Positions 46,118-56,239 of a DNA stretch of 64,000 nucleotides are shown here, piece after piece. Location of the stretch: positions 1 through 64,000 of the forward strand of contig CACARD010000002.1 of the NCBI GenBank assembly GCA_902534735.1, given 5' to 3'. This DNA is from an uncultured Pelagibacteraceae bacterium. GTDB lineage: Bacteria; Pseudomonadota; Alphaproteobacteria; Pelagibacterales; Pelagibacteraceae. Both the position numbers and the translations under genes were made by a program. The notes below the pieces were generated by a model. The model ran no database searches. It was not told where the DNA came from and saw only the letters and a list, made by a program, of their open reading frames with translations. Within the stretch, counting starts at the first letter, position 1, and every line of letters begins with the position of its first letter.

Positions 46118-47938
46118 TTATTCAACAGTGACAGATTTAGCTAAGTTTCTTGGTTTATCTATATCGTATCCTTTATCTAATGCAGAGTAATAAGCTAACT
46201 TTTGCAAAGGTATAGTGGTCAAAAAAGGAATGAGTTCATCTGATATATGCTCAACTTCTATTTGCTCCCAAATATTTTCTGAATAAATTTCATCAGTACT
46301 TTTATTTGTTATTAGTAAAACTTTTGCACCTCTTGAAATAACTTCTTGCATATTTGAAATAGTTTTTTTGTAATGCTCATCTCTTGGAGCAATTACCACT
46401 ACAGGCATACCTTCTTCTATTAGTGCAAGAGGTCCATGTTTCATTTCACCTGCTGGATAACCTTCTGCATGAACATAAGCGAGCTCTTTTAGTTTTAAAG
46501 CACCTTCAAGTGCAATTGGATATGAATATCCTCTACCTAGAAACATTGATCCTTTAGAATTAGCAAAATCTCTTCCAAGTGTTTGAATTTTATCTTCAAT
46601 ATTAAGAGTATTTTTTGCAGATTTAGACAATGATAGTAAATCTTTTATCTTCTTTTGATAGTCCTTTTTATTAATTGATTTTTGTTCATAAGAAAGCTTA
46701 GTACATAATAAATAAAGAACTAACATTTGTCCTAAGAAAGCTTTTGTAGATGCAACACCCACTTCTGGACCACAATGAATAGGTAAAACTAGATCAGCGT
46801 CTCTTGCAATTGAACTTTCAACAACATTTACAACTGCGCAAGTTTTAACATTGTTCTTTTTGCACAAATCTAATGCTGCAAATGTATCTGCAGTTTCTCC
46901 TGATTGAGAAACAAATACATAGAGACAATCTTTCTTAAATTTAATTTTTCGATATCTAAACTCAGAAGCTATATCAACACTGACGTCTAAACTTGTATTT
47001 TGTTCAAACCAATATTTAGCAACAAGGCATGAGTGATATGCGGTTCCGCATCCAATTAAAACCACTGATGAAATTTCGCTTATTTTCCAAGGAAAATTAT
47101 AAATATTTATCTCTTTATTATGTTTGTCAATGTACTCATTTACACAATTTTTTAAAGTGATCGGCTGCTCGTCTATTTCTTTAGCCATATAATATTTGTA
47201 ATCTCCTTTTTCATAATTTTGATCATCTTTAGACAGATTTAAAATTTTTTTATTAACTTTGGTTCCATAAGCATCGAAAAATTCAACTTGGTCTTTTTTT
47301 AATATGCAAAACTCTCCATCATTTAAATATGAAATTTTATTAGTCATAGACTTTAATGCATAAGAATCTGAACCAAGATAATGTTCGTTTGGTCCGTAAC
47401 CAACTGCAAGCGGAGAACCTCTTCTTGCTCCAACTATCAAGTCTGGTTGGTCTTTGAATATTATTCCTAGTGCAAAACTACCGTGTAATTTTTTTAAAAC
47501 TTTTATAATTGTATTTTTAAGGTTATTTTTTTTTAAATAATCAGTTACCAAATGTACTATTACTTCTGTATCTGTTTGGGATTTAAACTTATAGCCTTTA
47601 TTTTCTAATAGTTTTTTAAGAATAGTTGAATTTTCAATTATGCCATTGTGAACTACAGATACGTCTTCTGATGAATGAGGATGTGCATTTATTGAACTAG
47701 GTTTTCCATGTGTGGCCCATCTAACGTGTCCGATACCAATAGAGCCAGATATTTTAGTTTGTATAATGTTTTTCTCTAAAGCGTCTACTCTACCCTCACA
47801 TTTGACCTCATTTATATTTCCATTTGAAAGAGTTGCTAAACCTGCAGAGTCGTAGCCTCTATACTCAAGTTTTTTTAATGAACTAATAATTCTGGGAGTA
47901 ACCTCTTTAGAGCTAGTAATTCCAACTATTCCACACAT
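46118..47938 (-). CDS. glmS: glutamine-fructose-6-phosphate aminotransferase
   Basis: Makes glucosamine-6-phosphate for peptidoglycan and LPS. The N-terminal nucleophile Cys2 is in MCGIVGIT; the glutaminase domain has GHVRWATHGKPS and NGIIENS. Two SIS domains follow, with VLIGCGTAYHSCLVAKYW near residue 300 and SMFLGRGYSYPIALEGALKL near 470. The C-terminus DKPRNLAKSVTVE is invariant in GlmS. The 606-residue length is normal. No glmS ribozyme can fit in the 6-bp gap upstream. Confidence 0.97.
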   Translation of the reverse strand: MCGIVGITSSKEVTPRIISSLKKLEYRGYDSAGLATLSNGNINEVKCEGRVDALEKNIIQTKISGSIGIGHVRWATHGKPSSINAHPHSSEDVSVVHNGIIENSTILKKLLENKGYKFKSQTDTEVIVHLVTDYLKKNNLKNTIIKVLKKLHGSFALGIIFKDQPDLIVGARRGSPLAVGYGPNEHYLGSDSYALKSMTNKISYLNDGEFCILKKDQVEFFDAYGTKVNKKILNLSKDDQNYEKGDYKYYMAKEIDEQPITLKNCVNEYIDKHNKEINIYNFPWKISEISSVVLIGCGTAYHSCLVAKYWFEQNTSLDVSVDIASEFRYRKIKFKKDCLYVFVSQSGETADTFAALDLCKKNNVKTCAVVNVVESSIARDADLVLPIHCGPEVGVASTKAFLGQMLVLYLLCTKLSYEQKSINKKDYQKKIKDLLSLSKSAKNTLNIEDKIQTLGRDFANSKGSMFLGRGYSYPIALEGALKLKELAYVHAEGYPAGEMKHGPLALIEEGMPVVVIAPRDEHYKKTISNMQEVISRGAKVLLITNKSTDEIYSENIWEQIEVEHISDELIPFLTTIPLQKLAYYSALDKGYDIDKPRNLAKSVTVE

Positions 47939-47944
47939 TACTTA

Positions 47945-48553
47945 TTATTTCCTTTTATAACTTTTCTTTTCTTTTTGATTTGATCTAGTTAATGCTAACG
48001 ACCCTTTGCTTACATTTTTAGTAATCACTGAGCCTGCACCTATAACACTTTTTTCATTTAAAGTAACTGGTGCTACCAAAGAAGTGTTTGAACCAACAAA
48101 TACTTTATCCTTTATTTTTGTTATACTTTTTTTTCTTCCATCGTAATTACAAGTTATTGTTCCTGCTCCAATATTAACGTCCTTCCCCACTAGTGCATCG
48201 CCAATATATGATAAATGATTAACCTTAGAATTTTTATTTATTGTACTTTTTTTTACTTCAACAAAATTTCCTATTTTTGATCCAGATTTAATTTTTGTTC
48301 CAGGTCTTAAACGAGCGTATGGACCAACACTCACATTACTATCTATTTTAACACCCTCAAGATGAGAGAAAGACAAAATTTTAACATTATTTCCTATTTG
48401 TACTTTATCAGCAAACACAACATAAGGTTCTATCTCTACATTCTTTCCAATTTTAGTATCTTTAGAAAAAAAAACTGTCTCAGGCCCCTTCATTTTGACA
48501 CCTTTTTTTAAAAATTTATCTCTAAGTTTATTTTGTAAATTTTGACTATTCAT
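47945..48553 (-). CDS. glmU: GlmU acetyltransferase domain only (left-handed beta-helix)
   Basis: Full GlmU (~450 residues) joins a uridylyltransferase to an acetyltransferase. This 202-residue product has only the C-terminal half: a hexapeptide-repeat beta-helix with [36 protein letters not shown] (catalytic His position) and [17 protein letters not shown], all residues of the acetyl-CoA/GlcN-1-P site. The N-terminal nucleotidyltransferase domain (LAAGxGTRM) is missing, and the preceding DNA is a 69-bp divergent spacer, so the gene is not locally split. It is 6 bp upstream of glmS, sharing a pathway. It may acetylate GlcN-1-P with a separate uridylyltransferase elsewhere. Confidence 0.85.
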   Translation of the reverse strand: MNSQNLQNKLRDKFLKKGVKMKGPETVFFSKDTKIGKNVEIEPYVVFADKVQIGNNVKILSFSHLEGVKIDSNVSVGPYARLRPGTKIKSGSKIGNFVEVKKSTINKNSKVNHLSYIGDALVGKDVNIGAGTITCNYDGRKKSITKIKDKVFVGSNTSLVAPVTLNEKSVIGAGSVITKNVSKGSLALTRSNQKEKKSYKRK

Positions 48554-48622
48554 TAGATAGTTGTATATAACTGGGTATTAATTTAATTAATTCACAATTT
48601 ATTTCTTATTAATACTTTTTAA

Positions 48623-49303
48623 ATGACACAAAAATTCACAGTTGTTTTTGATTTAGATGGTACGTTAGTAGACACAGCGCCTGATCTAATGCTTGCCCAT
48701 AACCATGTTATGAAGAAATTTGGATACCCCACAAAATCTCTTGATGAACTTAAAAATACTGTTGGTCAAGGAGCTGGGGCAATGATTGGTAGATCTATAT
48801 GGAGCCAGGCCAAAAAAGAATTAACTTCGATTAATGAGAAAATTAAAAATGAAATGACAGATGAATTTATTTCTTATTATGGAAAAAATATTTTAAATGA
48901 AAGTACTCTGATGCCTGGTGTAAAAGATTTTTTAAATTGGTGTAAAAAAGAAAATATATCAATGGCTGTATGTACGAATAAAACGGAACATCTTGCAGTA
49001 GATCTTCTAAAAAAAATTGGGATATATAATTACTTCGAGTATGTTGCGGGTTATAATACTTTTGATTATTGTAAACCTGATCCGAGACATATAACAACAA
49101 TCATAGAAATTTTAGATGGTAGTAAAAATAAATCAATTATGATCGGTGATAGTGAGTCGGATGCAAATGCAGCTAAAGCGGCAGATATTCCAATGATTTT
49201 ATTAGAAGATGGATATACTGAAAAAAATATTGATGAAATTTATCATAATCACTTAATAAAAGACTTTGTAGGTATTGAAAAAATTGTATCTCAATATCTT
49301 TAA
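48623..49303 (+). CDS. gph: HAD-family phosphoglycolate phosphatase
   Basis: HAD motif I, VVFDLDGTLVDTAPDL, with the nucleophile Asp near residue 10, motif II VCTNKT near 117 and motif III/IV KPDPRHI and IMIGDSESDANAAK near residue 170. The 226-residue length and the C1 cap match Gph, which removes phosphoglycolate from oxygenase or DNA-repair reactions. Substrate range within the family is broad, so the assignment is by best fit. It diverges from the glmU fragment gene. Confidence 0.83.
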   Translation: MTQKFTVVFDLDGTLVDTAPDLMLAHNHVMKKFGYPTKSLDELKNTVGQGAGAMIGRSIWSQAKKELTSINEKIKNEMTDEFISYYGKNILNESTLMPGVKDFLNWCKKENISMAVCTNKTEHLAVDLLKKIGIYNYFEYVAGYNTFDYCKPDPRHITTIIEILDGSKNKSIMIGDSESDANAAKAADIPMILLEDGYTEKNIDEIYHNHLIKDFVGIEKIVSQYL

Positions 49304-49356
49304 TATTGATTAATTTATTTTAACTATTAAAACAAAATCACAAATTAGGAGTTATT

Positions 49357-50859
49357 TTGTTATCGCATACAATTAAAGTATATCCATCAAAAATAAATCT
49401 TCCAAAGAAGAAACAGCTTGCTTGGAAAATAGCAGAGATAGCAAGTGATAATGCTAAATTAAATAAAAATTCAGTAGAAATGGTTATTAATAGAATTATT
49501 GATAACGCTTCTGTTGCTATAGCTTCATTAAATAGAAGACCTGTAATATCTGCAAGAGAAATGGCAAAAAAACATGTTAGAAAAAATGGAGCTAATCTTT
49601 TTGGCATAAATTCAAAACTTAAATTTGATTGTGAATGGGCTGCGTGGGCAAATGGAACTGCTGTTAGAGAATTAGATTTTCATGATACATTTCTAGCTGC
49701 TGATTACAGCCATCCTGGTGATAATATTCCTGCTCTTTTAGCAGTGGCACAACAATTAAAAAAAAATGGAAATGATTTATTAAGAGGAATTATAACTGCT
49801 TATGAAGTTCAAGTTAATCTTGTAAAAGCTATTTGTCTACATAAACACAAAGTTGATCATATCGCTCACTTGGGACCAAGTGTTGCTGCTGGTATTGGAT
49901 CTATGTTAAAATTAAATACAGAAACTATTTATCAAAGTGTTCAACAAGCATTACATGTGAGTGTTTCAACAAGACAATCAAGAAAAGGTGAGATTTCAAG
50001 TTGGAAGGCGTATGCTCCAGCGCATGCAGGAAAATTAGCAATTGAAGCTGTTGATAGAACGATGCGAGGTGAAGGAGCCCCAAGTCCTATTTACGAAGGT
50101 GAAGATAGTGTAATAGCAAGAATATTAGATGGAAAAAATGCTAAATATTTTGTTCCTTTGCCCAAAAAAAATGAAGAAAAGAAAGCCATTCTCGAAACAT
50201 ATACTAAAGAATATTCTGCAGAATATCAAGCTCAAGCATTAATTGATATTGCAAAAGCTCTTAATAAAAAAATTGATAATTTAAATAAAATTAAAAAAAT
50301 AGATATATATACAAGCCATCATACTCATTATGTAATAGGAACTGGAGCTAATGATCCACAAAAAATGGATCCAAATGCAAATAGAGAAACTTTAGATCAC
50401 TCAATAATGTATATTTTTGCTGTAGCTCTAGAAGACGCAGATTGGCATCATGTAAAGTCTTATACTAAAAAAAGAGCTAATAAAAAAAGCACAATTAAAA
50501 TATGGAGATCAATTAAAACTCATGAGGATAAAAAATGGACAAAAAAATACCATGATCCTGATCCAAAAAAGAAATCTTTTGGTGCAAAGGTTATAGTAAC
50601 ATTAAATAATGGGAAAAAAATTATTGAGGAATTAGAAAGAGCAGATGCTCATCCTTACGGCAAAAGACCTTTTGAAAGAAAAGATTACATAAATAAATTT
50701 AAAATTTTAACAGAAAATATTATTTCTAAAAAAGAAAGTGATAGATTTTTAAAAGATGTTCAAAATTTAAAAAAATTAAAAAATAATCAACTAATAAAAC
50801 TAAATATTGAAGTAAGTAGAAGATACTTAAAATCGAATAATAAAAAAGGAATATTCTAG
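49357..50859 (+). CDS. prpD: 2-methylcitrate dehydratase (MmgE/PrpD family)
   Basis: Dehydrates 2-methylcitrate in propionate catabolism. The 500-residue product has [24 protein letters not shown] near residue 106, [31 protein letters not shown] and [17 protein letters not shown], all PrpD features. Translation appears to start at a TTG (49357) 5 nt after an AGGAG ribosome-binding site at 49347-49351. The next genes encode PrpB and PrpC, completing the module apart from an acyl-CoA ligase and propionyl-CoA source. Confidence 0.92.
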   Translation: MLSHTIKVYPSKINLPKKKQLAWKIAEIASDNAKLNKNSVEMVINRIIDNASVAIASLNRRPVISAREMAKKHVRKNGANLFGINSKLKFDCEWAAWANGTAVRELDFHDTFLAADYSHPGDNIPALLAVAQQLKKNGNDLLRGIITAYEVQVNLVKAICLHKHKVDHIAHLGPSVAAGIGSMLKLNTETIYQSVQQALHVSVSTRQSRKGEISSWKAYAPAHAGKLAIEAVDRTMRGEGAPSPIYEGEDSVIARILDGKNAKYFVPLPKKNEEKKAILETYTKEYSAEYQAQALIDIAKALNKKIDNLNKIKKIDIYTSHHTHYVIGTGANDPQKMDPNANRETLDHSIMYIFAVALEDADWHHVKSYTKKRANKKSTIKIWRSIKTHEDKKWTKKYHDPDPKKKSFGAKVIVTLNNGKKIIEELERADAHPYGKRPFERKDYINKFKILTENIISKKESDRFLKDVQNLKKLKNNQLIKLNIEVSRRYLKSNNKKGIF

Positions 50860-51755
50860 TGCACTTTGTTGAAAAAAAACCTGAAGAGAAAAGAATTGAT
50901 TTAGATAATAAACTAAAATCAAATAAAATTTTAAGAATACCAGGTGCATATAATCCATTAACAGCAAAAGTTATTGAAGAAATTGGATACGACGGGGTTT
51001 ATGTATCAGGAGGTGTTATGTCTAATGATTTGGGATATCCTGATATAGGATTAACAACTCTTAATGATGTCAGTAACAGATCAAAGCAAATTGCACGTGT
51101 TACAAATCTTCCAACTATTGTTGATGTCGATACAGGTTTTAAATCTTGTAAAGAAACTGTTCAAACATTTGAAAATTTTGGTATTTCAGCAATTCATTTA
51201 GAAGATCAGATAGAACAGAAAAGATGTGGTCATCTAGACAATAAAGAATTGATATCAAAAGAGGATATGACAAAAAAAATCAAAGAATGTGTAGAAGCAA
51301 GATTAGACAAAAATTTTAAAATCATTGCGCGATCTGATGCTAAAAGCGTAGAAGGTATTGATAAAATGATTGATCGTTGCAAATCTTATATTGATGCTGG
51401 TGCAGAAATTGTTTTTCCAGAAGCATTAAAAGATGAGTCTGAGTTTGAAAAAGTTAGAAAATCACTAGATTGTTATCTTTTAGCTAATATGACTGAGTTT
51501 GGAAAATCGAAGTTGCTAGATTTTAAACAATTAGAAGAGCTTGGTTACAATATTGTAATTTATCCAGTTACTACGCAAAGATTAGCAATGAAAAGTGTTG
51601 AGGATGGTCTACGTGCCATTTTTGCGGATGGACATCAAAATAATATTATAGATAAGATGCAAACAAGAAAAAGATTATATGATCTAGTTGAATATGAAAA
51701 ATATAACTCTTTAGACGAAAAGATATATAATTTTAGTACAGAAGGACATGAATAA
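50859..51755 (+). CDS. prpB: 2-methylisocitrate lyase
   Basis: Cleaves 2-methylisocitrate to pyruvate and succinate. The isocitrate lyase/PEP mutase fold is shown by PGAYNPLTAKVIEEIGYDGVY, the metal-binding VDVDTGFKS and the active-site motif DQIEQKRCGHLD (KRCGH), near residues 113-124. The 298-residue length fits PrpB. It starts with GTG, overlapping the prpD stop (TAGTG), preceded by AAAAGGA. Substrate preference for methylisocitrate rather than isocitrate is inferred from prpD and prpC. Confidence 0.93.
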   Translation: MHFVEKKPEEKRIDLDNKLKSNKILRIPGAYNPLTAKVIEEIGYDGVYVSGGVMSNDLGYPDIGLTTLNDVSNRSKQIARVTNLPTIVDVDTGFKSCKETVQTFENFGISAIHLEDQIEQKRCGHLDNKELISKEDMTKKIKECVEARLDKNFKIIARSDAKSVEGIDKMIDRCKSYIDAGAEIVFPEALKDESEFEKVRKSLDCYLLANMTEFGKSKLLDFKQLEELGYNIVIYPVTTQRLAMKSVEDGLRAIFADGHQNNIIDKMQTRKRLYDLVEYEKYNSLDEKIYNFSTEGHE

Positions 51756-52879
51756 TGAGTGAAGAAGTAAAAAAAGGTTTATTAGGAATTGTTGTTGATG
51801 AAACAGAAGTTTCTAAAGTTATGCCTGAAATTAACTCATTAACTTATAGAGGTTATGCTGTTCAAGATCTTTGTGAATTTTGTAGATTTGAAGAAGCTGC
51901 ATATCTTATTTTAAAAGGTGATTTACCAAATAGTATTGAGCTAAGACAATTTGAAAAAATTGAACGTGGACATAGAGATTTATCAAAAAATCTTTACGAA
52001 ATAATTAAACACATGCCAAAAAAATCTCATCCTATGGATGTTGCTAGAACTGCAGTTAGCGTAATGGGATTAGAAGATAAAGAGACAACAGATAATTCTC
52101 AGGAAGCAAATACAAGAAAAGCTTTAAGAATTTTAGCTAAAACTCCAACTGCTTTAGCAGCGTTTTATAGAATTCGAAAAGGTAAAAAGATTATTAAACC
52201 TAAAAAAGAATTAACTTTTGCAGAAAACTTTTTTTATATGTGTTTTGGAAAGGTTCCTCAAAAGGAAATTGTAAAAGCATTTGATGTATCTTTAATTTTA
52301 TACGCGGAACATAGTTTTAATGTTTCAACTTTTACAGCTAGAACTATAACAAGTAGTTTGTCTGATATTCATGGTGCTATAACGGGTGCTATAGCTAGTT
52401 TAAAAGGACCATTACATGGTGGAGCCAATGAAGAAGTTATGCATATGATGAATAAAATCAAAAAACCTGAGAATGCATTAAAATGGATTAATAATGCATT
52501 AAAGAAAAAAGAGGTTGTGATGGGTTTTGGGCACAGGGTTTATAAGAGTGGAGACTCAAGAGTTCCAACAATGAAAGAGTATTTCAAAAAAGTTGCTAAA
52601 ATTAAAAAAGATAAAAAGTTTTTAAAGATTTACGATATTGTTGAAAGAGTAATGATTAGTAAAAAGAATATTCATCCAAATGTAGATTACCCAACAGGAC
52701 CAACTTATCATCTAATGGGTTTTGATACAGATTTCTTTACACCAATATTTGTAATTTCAAGAATTACTGGATGGTCGGCTCATATAATGGAACAACATTC
52801 ATCTAATAAACTAATTAGACCATTGGCTAAATACAAAGGAAGTAAATACAGAAAAGTAATGCTTCTAAATCAAAGGTAA
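51755..52879 (+). CDS. prpC: 2-methylcitrate synthase / citrate synthase family
   Basis: Condenses propionyl-CoA with oxaloacetate. The 374-residue product has citrate-synthase motifs: SSLSDIHGAITGAIASLKGPLHGGANEEV (first catalytic histidines), VVMGFGHRVYKSGDSRV (second His) and WSAHIMEQHSSNKLIRP near the C-terminus. The short type I-like form and its placement after prpDB indicate PrpC rather than the housekeeping GltA. It ends 2 bp before the convergent DUF1289 gene. Confidence 0.93.
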   Translation: MSEEVKKGLLGIVVDETEVSKVMPEINSLTYRGYAVQDLCEFCRFEEAAYLILKGDLPNSIELRQFEKIERGHRDLSKNLYEIIKHMPKKSHPMDVARTAVSVMGLEDKETTDNSQEANTRKALRILAKTPTALAAFYRIRKGKKIIKPKKELTFAENFFYMCFGKVPQKEIVKAFDVSLILYAEHSFNVSTFTARTITSSLSDIHGAITGAIASLKGPLHGGANEEVMHMMNKIKKPENALKWINNALKKKEVVMGFGHRVYKSGDSRVPTMKEYFKKVAKIKKDKKFLKIYDIVERVMISKKNIHPNVDYPTGPTYHLMGFDTDFFTPIFVISRITGWSAHIMEQHSSNKLIRPLAKYKGSKYRKVMLLNQR

Positions 52880-52881
52880 AA

Positions 52882-53130
52882 TTATTTTATTTGCTTTTCT
52901 TTATATAAAGAGACGCCTTTTTCAATTTTGTTTTTGTAAGACATTTTAAAACTCTCTAATTGCCAACCTGAAAGTCTATTCTCTAGTTCTTTTAAGTTAT
53001 TGCTCTTCCAATCATCAGTTGTTTCAGGATCTTTCCAGATTTTTTTCTCTTCATCAGATCTTCCACATCCATAGCATAGACCTGATACAGGATCAGTCTT
53101 ACAAATACTTATACAGGGACTTACTATCAC
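52882..53130 (-). CDS. DUF1289 small cysteine-rich protein
   Basis: The 82-residue product begins SPCISICKTDPVSGLCYGCGRS after the start, the Cys-rich signature of DUF1289 (C-x3-C, C-x2-C), which suggests a metal or Fe-S ligand. No enzymatic function is established for the family. It follows nrdB by 6 bp on the same strand, so it could be part of the nrd transcript, and converges with prpC. Confidence 0.85.
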   Translation of the reverse strand: MIVSPCISICKTDPVSGLCYGCGRSDEEKKIWKDPETTDDWKSNNLKELENRLSGWQLESFKMSYKNKIEKGVSLYKEKQIK

Positions 53131-53136
53131 TTAATC

Positions 53137-54150
53137 CTAGGAGAAAGCGTCTATCCAGTTACCTTGTGTAGATGCTTTTGAATATTCAGTGGCTCTACCT
53201 TCAAAGAAGTTCATATGCTCTACTGCATTTAACATAGTATCTAACCATGTTAATGGATTTTTCTGAACATCATATATTGGCTCAAGACCTAACTGAGTTA
53301 ATCTTCTATTACCTATAAACCTAATATAATCTTTAACTTCTTGAGCGGTTAAACCTTGCATTGGACCCATTTCAAAAGCTAGATCAATAAATGCATCTTC
53401 GTGTTCAATTATTGTTCTGCAAGCTTCATAAAGTTCTTTTTTAAGTTTTGGAGTCCAAATTTCAGGGTTTTCTTTAATGAACTCTTTAAAAATTCTAATC
53501 ATAGAATTACAATGAAGAGTTTCATCTCTAACTGACCAAGTAACTATCTGACCCATTCCTTTGAGTTTGTTGTGTCTTGGAAAGTTTAATAAAATTGCAA
53601 AGCTTGCAAATAACTGAAGACCTTCTGTAAAGGCACTAAATACTGCAACAGTTTTTGCGATATCTTCTTTTGAGTTTACATTAAAGTTTTGCATGTAATC
53701 ATATTTATCTTTCATCTCTTTGTACTTCATGAATGCAGAATATTCAGATTCTGGCATTCCGATAGTATCTAACAAATGTGAATAAGCCGCTACATGAACT
53801 GTTTCCATTGATGCGAATGCTGTCATCATCATTAAGACTTCAGTAGGTTTAAATACAGTTGTGTAATGTCTTAGGTAGCAGTTATTAACCTCAACATCTG
53901 CTTGAGTAAAAAATCTAAAAATTTGAGTTAATAAGTTTTTTTCTGACTCAGAAAGATTTTTTTGCCAATCTCTAACGTCATCACCAAGTGGAACTTCCTC
54001 TGGTAACCAATGAATTCTTTGTTGAGTTAACCAAGCGTCATAACACCATGGATATCTGAATGGTTTGTAAACTGGGTTCTCAACTAATAGACCCATTTTT
54101 TTTGGTTCTACAATTTTTTGTTTTGTATCTTTTAGACTTTCTACTGACAT
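53137..54150 (-). CDS. nrdB: ribonucleotide reductase class I beta subunit
   Basis: Houses the diferric-tyrosyl radical for NrdA. The iron ligands can be placed: Asp/Glu in QADVEVNN region, ASMETVHVAAYSHLL (E-x2-H with the radical Tyr four residues after His), AFTEGLQLFASFAILL and WSVRDETLHCNSM. I start at the ATG at 54148-54150, which has a GAGGAG ribosome-binding site 8 nt upstream; the in-frame GTG further upstream lies inside that site. It overlaps nrdA by 10 bp. Confidence 0.95.
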   Translation of the reverse strand: MSVESLKDTKQKIVEPKKMGLLVENPVYKPFRYPWCYDAWLTQQRIHWLPEEVPLGDDVRDWQKNLSESEKNLLTQIFRFFTQADVEVNNCYLRHYTTVFKPTEVLMMMTAFASMETVHVAAYSHLLDTIGMPESEYSAFMKYKEMKDKYDYMQNFNVNSKEDIAKTVAVFSAFTEGLQLFASFAILLNFPRHNKLKGMGQIVTWSVRDETLHCNSMIRIFKEFIKENPEIWTPKLKKELYEACRTIIEHEDAFIDLAFEMGPMQGLTAQEVKDYIRFIGNRRLTQLGLEPIYDVQKNPLTWLDTMLNAVEHMNFFEGRATEYSKASTQGNWIDAFS

Positions 54151-56078
54151 GATAAACACTCCTCATATTCTGGTTGTTGATTTTCTTGTTTCTTAGATTT
54201 GTAAACGTTTGCAGTTACATCTGTAGAATTTGCATCGTTTACGTTTTCCGCTCTTTGTATTGATTTAGATCTGCAGTAATAAAGGCTCTTCAATCCTTTT
54301 TTCCAAGCTTGGAAATGGATTTGGTGTAAGTCCCTTTTATGAATATCTGCAGGTATAAATATATTTATTGATTGTGCTTGAGAAATATGAGGAGTTCTAT
54401 CTGCACCTAACTCCACGATCCATTTCTGGTCTAGTTCAAAAGCTGTTTTAAATACGTCTTTTTCTTGTTGTGTTAAAAAATCAAGATGAGAAACTGAGCC
54501 TTGATTTGTTGTTATACTTGACCACGTTTCATCATCATTTTTACCGTGCTTCTCTAATAATTTACTTAGATATTTATTTCTAACATTAAATGATCCAGAC
54601 AAAGTTTTATGTGTATAACTATTTGCTGCAATTGGCTCTACACCTGGAGATGTTCCACCACAAATAATTGAAATTGAAGCAGTAGGAGCTATTGCAGTTT
54701 TATTTGAAAATCTCTCATTAATACCATAATCAGCAGCATCTGGACATGCACCTCTTTCATCAGCTAAATCTTTTGAAGCTTGATCAACTTGTTTTTGGAT
54801 GCTTTCAAATATTTTTTTATTCCAAACTTTACTCATCACTGACTCAAAAGGAATCATTTTTTGTTGGAAGAATGAATGAAGTCCCATAACACCTAGACCA
54901 ACACTTCTTTCTTTTAATGCTGAATAAACTGCATCACTAAATGACTCGGGTGCTTTTTCAGTAAAGTCTGTTAATACATTATCTAAAAATCTCATTACGT
55001 CTGGGACAAAGTTTTCATCGTCTTTCCATTCATCATAAGTTTCTAAATTTAAAGATGATAAACAACATACTGCAGTTCTATCTCTACCCTCTTTATCAAT
55101 TCCTGTTGGTAAAGTTATTTCACTACACAAGTTAGATGTCTTAACAGTTAAACCAGCTAACTTATGATGTTGAGGTATCATTCTATTAACTGTATCAATG
55201 AAAACAATATAAGGTTCTCCAGTTTCAATTCTTGCAGTTAATAATCTAATCCATAAATTTCTTGCAGAAACAGTAGCTTGTACTGATTGATCTTTTGGAC
55301 TTTTTAGTGCCCATTGTTCATCTAACTCAACAGCTCTCATAAATGCATCTGAAACTAAAACACCGTGATGTAAATTTAATGATCTTCTGTTTGGATCACC
55401 ACCAGTTGGTCTTCTCATTTCAATAAATTCTTCTATCTCTGGATGATCAATTGGAAGATAACAGGCTGCTGATCCTCTTCTTAAAGAACCTTGACTGATC
55501 GCCATTGTCAAAGAGTCCATAACTTTGATGAAAGGAATAATTCCTGAAGTTTTTCCAACTCTTCCAATTTTTTCTCCAATAGATCTTAAGTTGCCCCAAT
55601 AACTTCCAATACCTCCACCTTTAGCTGCTAACCAAACATTTTCACTCCATAGATCTAATATTCCAGTTAAGCTATCCCCTGCTTCATTTAAGAAACAGGA
55701 AATTGGTAAACCTCTTTTTGTCCCACCATTTGATAAAACTGGTGTTGCAGGCATAAACCATAAGTTACTTATGTAGTTATAAAGTCTTTGCGCGTGTAAG
55801 TTGTCATCTGCATAATGGCTCGCAACTCTTGCAAATAAATCTTGGAAAGACTCGTTTTCTCCAAGGTATCTGTCGCTTAGTGTTGCTCTTCCAAAATCTG
55901 TTAAATTATTATCTCTAGATCTATCTATTTTAATAGTTATCCCTTTAGAATTTTGAAACAACTCTGTGTTGTTATTTAGTGAAAATAAGTCTGGTCTTTT
56001 GTCATTATTGCTGATTTTTTCCGCTGGTTTATAATCAGAGACAGCTTTCCTGATTGCCTGAGACAATATTTTGTTCAT
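54141..56078 (-). CDS. nrdA: ribonucleotide reductase class I alpha subunit
   Basis: Reduces NDPs to dNDPs. The active-site cysteines occur in LPISCFLNEAGDSL and VCCLSSLNLETYDE, with the N-x-C-x-E motif NLCSEITLP; the radical-transfer tyrosine pair is in SLYYCRSKSIQ and the C-terminal redox pair in ECLSCQ. At 645 residues it is shorter than E. coli NrdA and lacks an obvious N-terminal ATP cone, so overall activity control by dATP may be absent. Two NrdR-type boxes lie upstream, and the SD is GGGAG. Confidence 0.95.
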   Translation of the reverse strand: MNKILSQAIRKAVSDYKPAEKISNNDKRPDLFSLNNNTELFQNSKGITIKIDRSRDNNLTDFGRATLSDRYLGENESFQDLFARVASHYADDNLHAQRLYNYISNLWFMPATPVLSNGGTKRGLPISCFLNEAGDSLTGILDLWSENVWLAAKGGGIGSYWGNLRSIGEKIGRVGKTSGIIPFIKVMDSLTMAISQGSLRRGSAACYLPIDHPEIEEFIEMRRPTGGDPNRRSLNLHHGVLVSDAFMRAVELDEQWALKSPKDQSVQATVSARNLWIRLLTARIETGEPYIVFIDTVNRMIPQHHKLAGLTVKTSNLCSEITLPTGIDKEGRDRTAVCCLSSLNLETYDEWKDDENFVPDVMRFLDNVLTDFTEKAPESFSDAVYSALKERSVGLGVMGLHSFFQQKMIPFESVMSKVWNKKIFESIQKQVDQASKDLADERGACPDAADYGINERFSNKTAIAPTASISIICGGTSPGVEPIAANSYTHKTLSGSFNVRNKYLSKLLEKHGKNDDETWSSITTNQGSVSHLDFLTQQEKDVFKTAFELDQKWIVELGADRTPHISQAQSINIFIPADIHKRDLHQIHFQAWKKGLKSLYYCRSKSIQRAENVNDANSTDVTANVYKSKKQENQQPEYEECLSCQ

Positions 56079-56118
56079 TAAACTCCCTTTTTATCTTTAT
56101 ACTAAAAAATCTAGTAAA

Positions 56119-56165
56119 TAACTAGATATAGTGTGTAGATTTACCTGATATACTATATAAATTGT
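56119..56165 (-). promoter_or_regulatory. tandem NrdR-box-like sites upstream of nrdAB
   Basis: On the minus strand ACACTATATCTAGTTA (56134-56119) matches the NrdR box acaCwAtATcTwGtgT at 14 of 16 positions, and ACAATTTATATAGTAT (56165-56150) matches at 12 of 16. Their starts are 31 bp apart, about three helical turns, the spacing known for functional NrdR pairs. They lie 41-87 bp before the nrdA ATG, overlapping the expected promoter, so repression by ATP/dATP-bound NrdR is likely. No nrdR gene is in the window. Confidence 0.6.
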
Positions 56166-56239
56166 AAATCAATAGAACATTTATAGAACTTATTAAATAT
56201 TTATCAATAAAAATTTTAAAAAAATGTACATATATCCAC

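Noticed and set aside
47939-47944. Possible glmS ribozyme upstream of glmS
   Set aside because: Only 6 bp separate the GlmU-like gene from glmS, so there is no room for the ribozyme.
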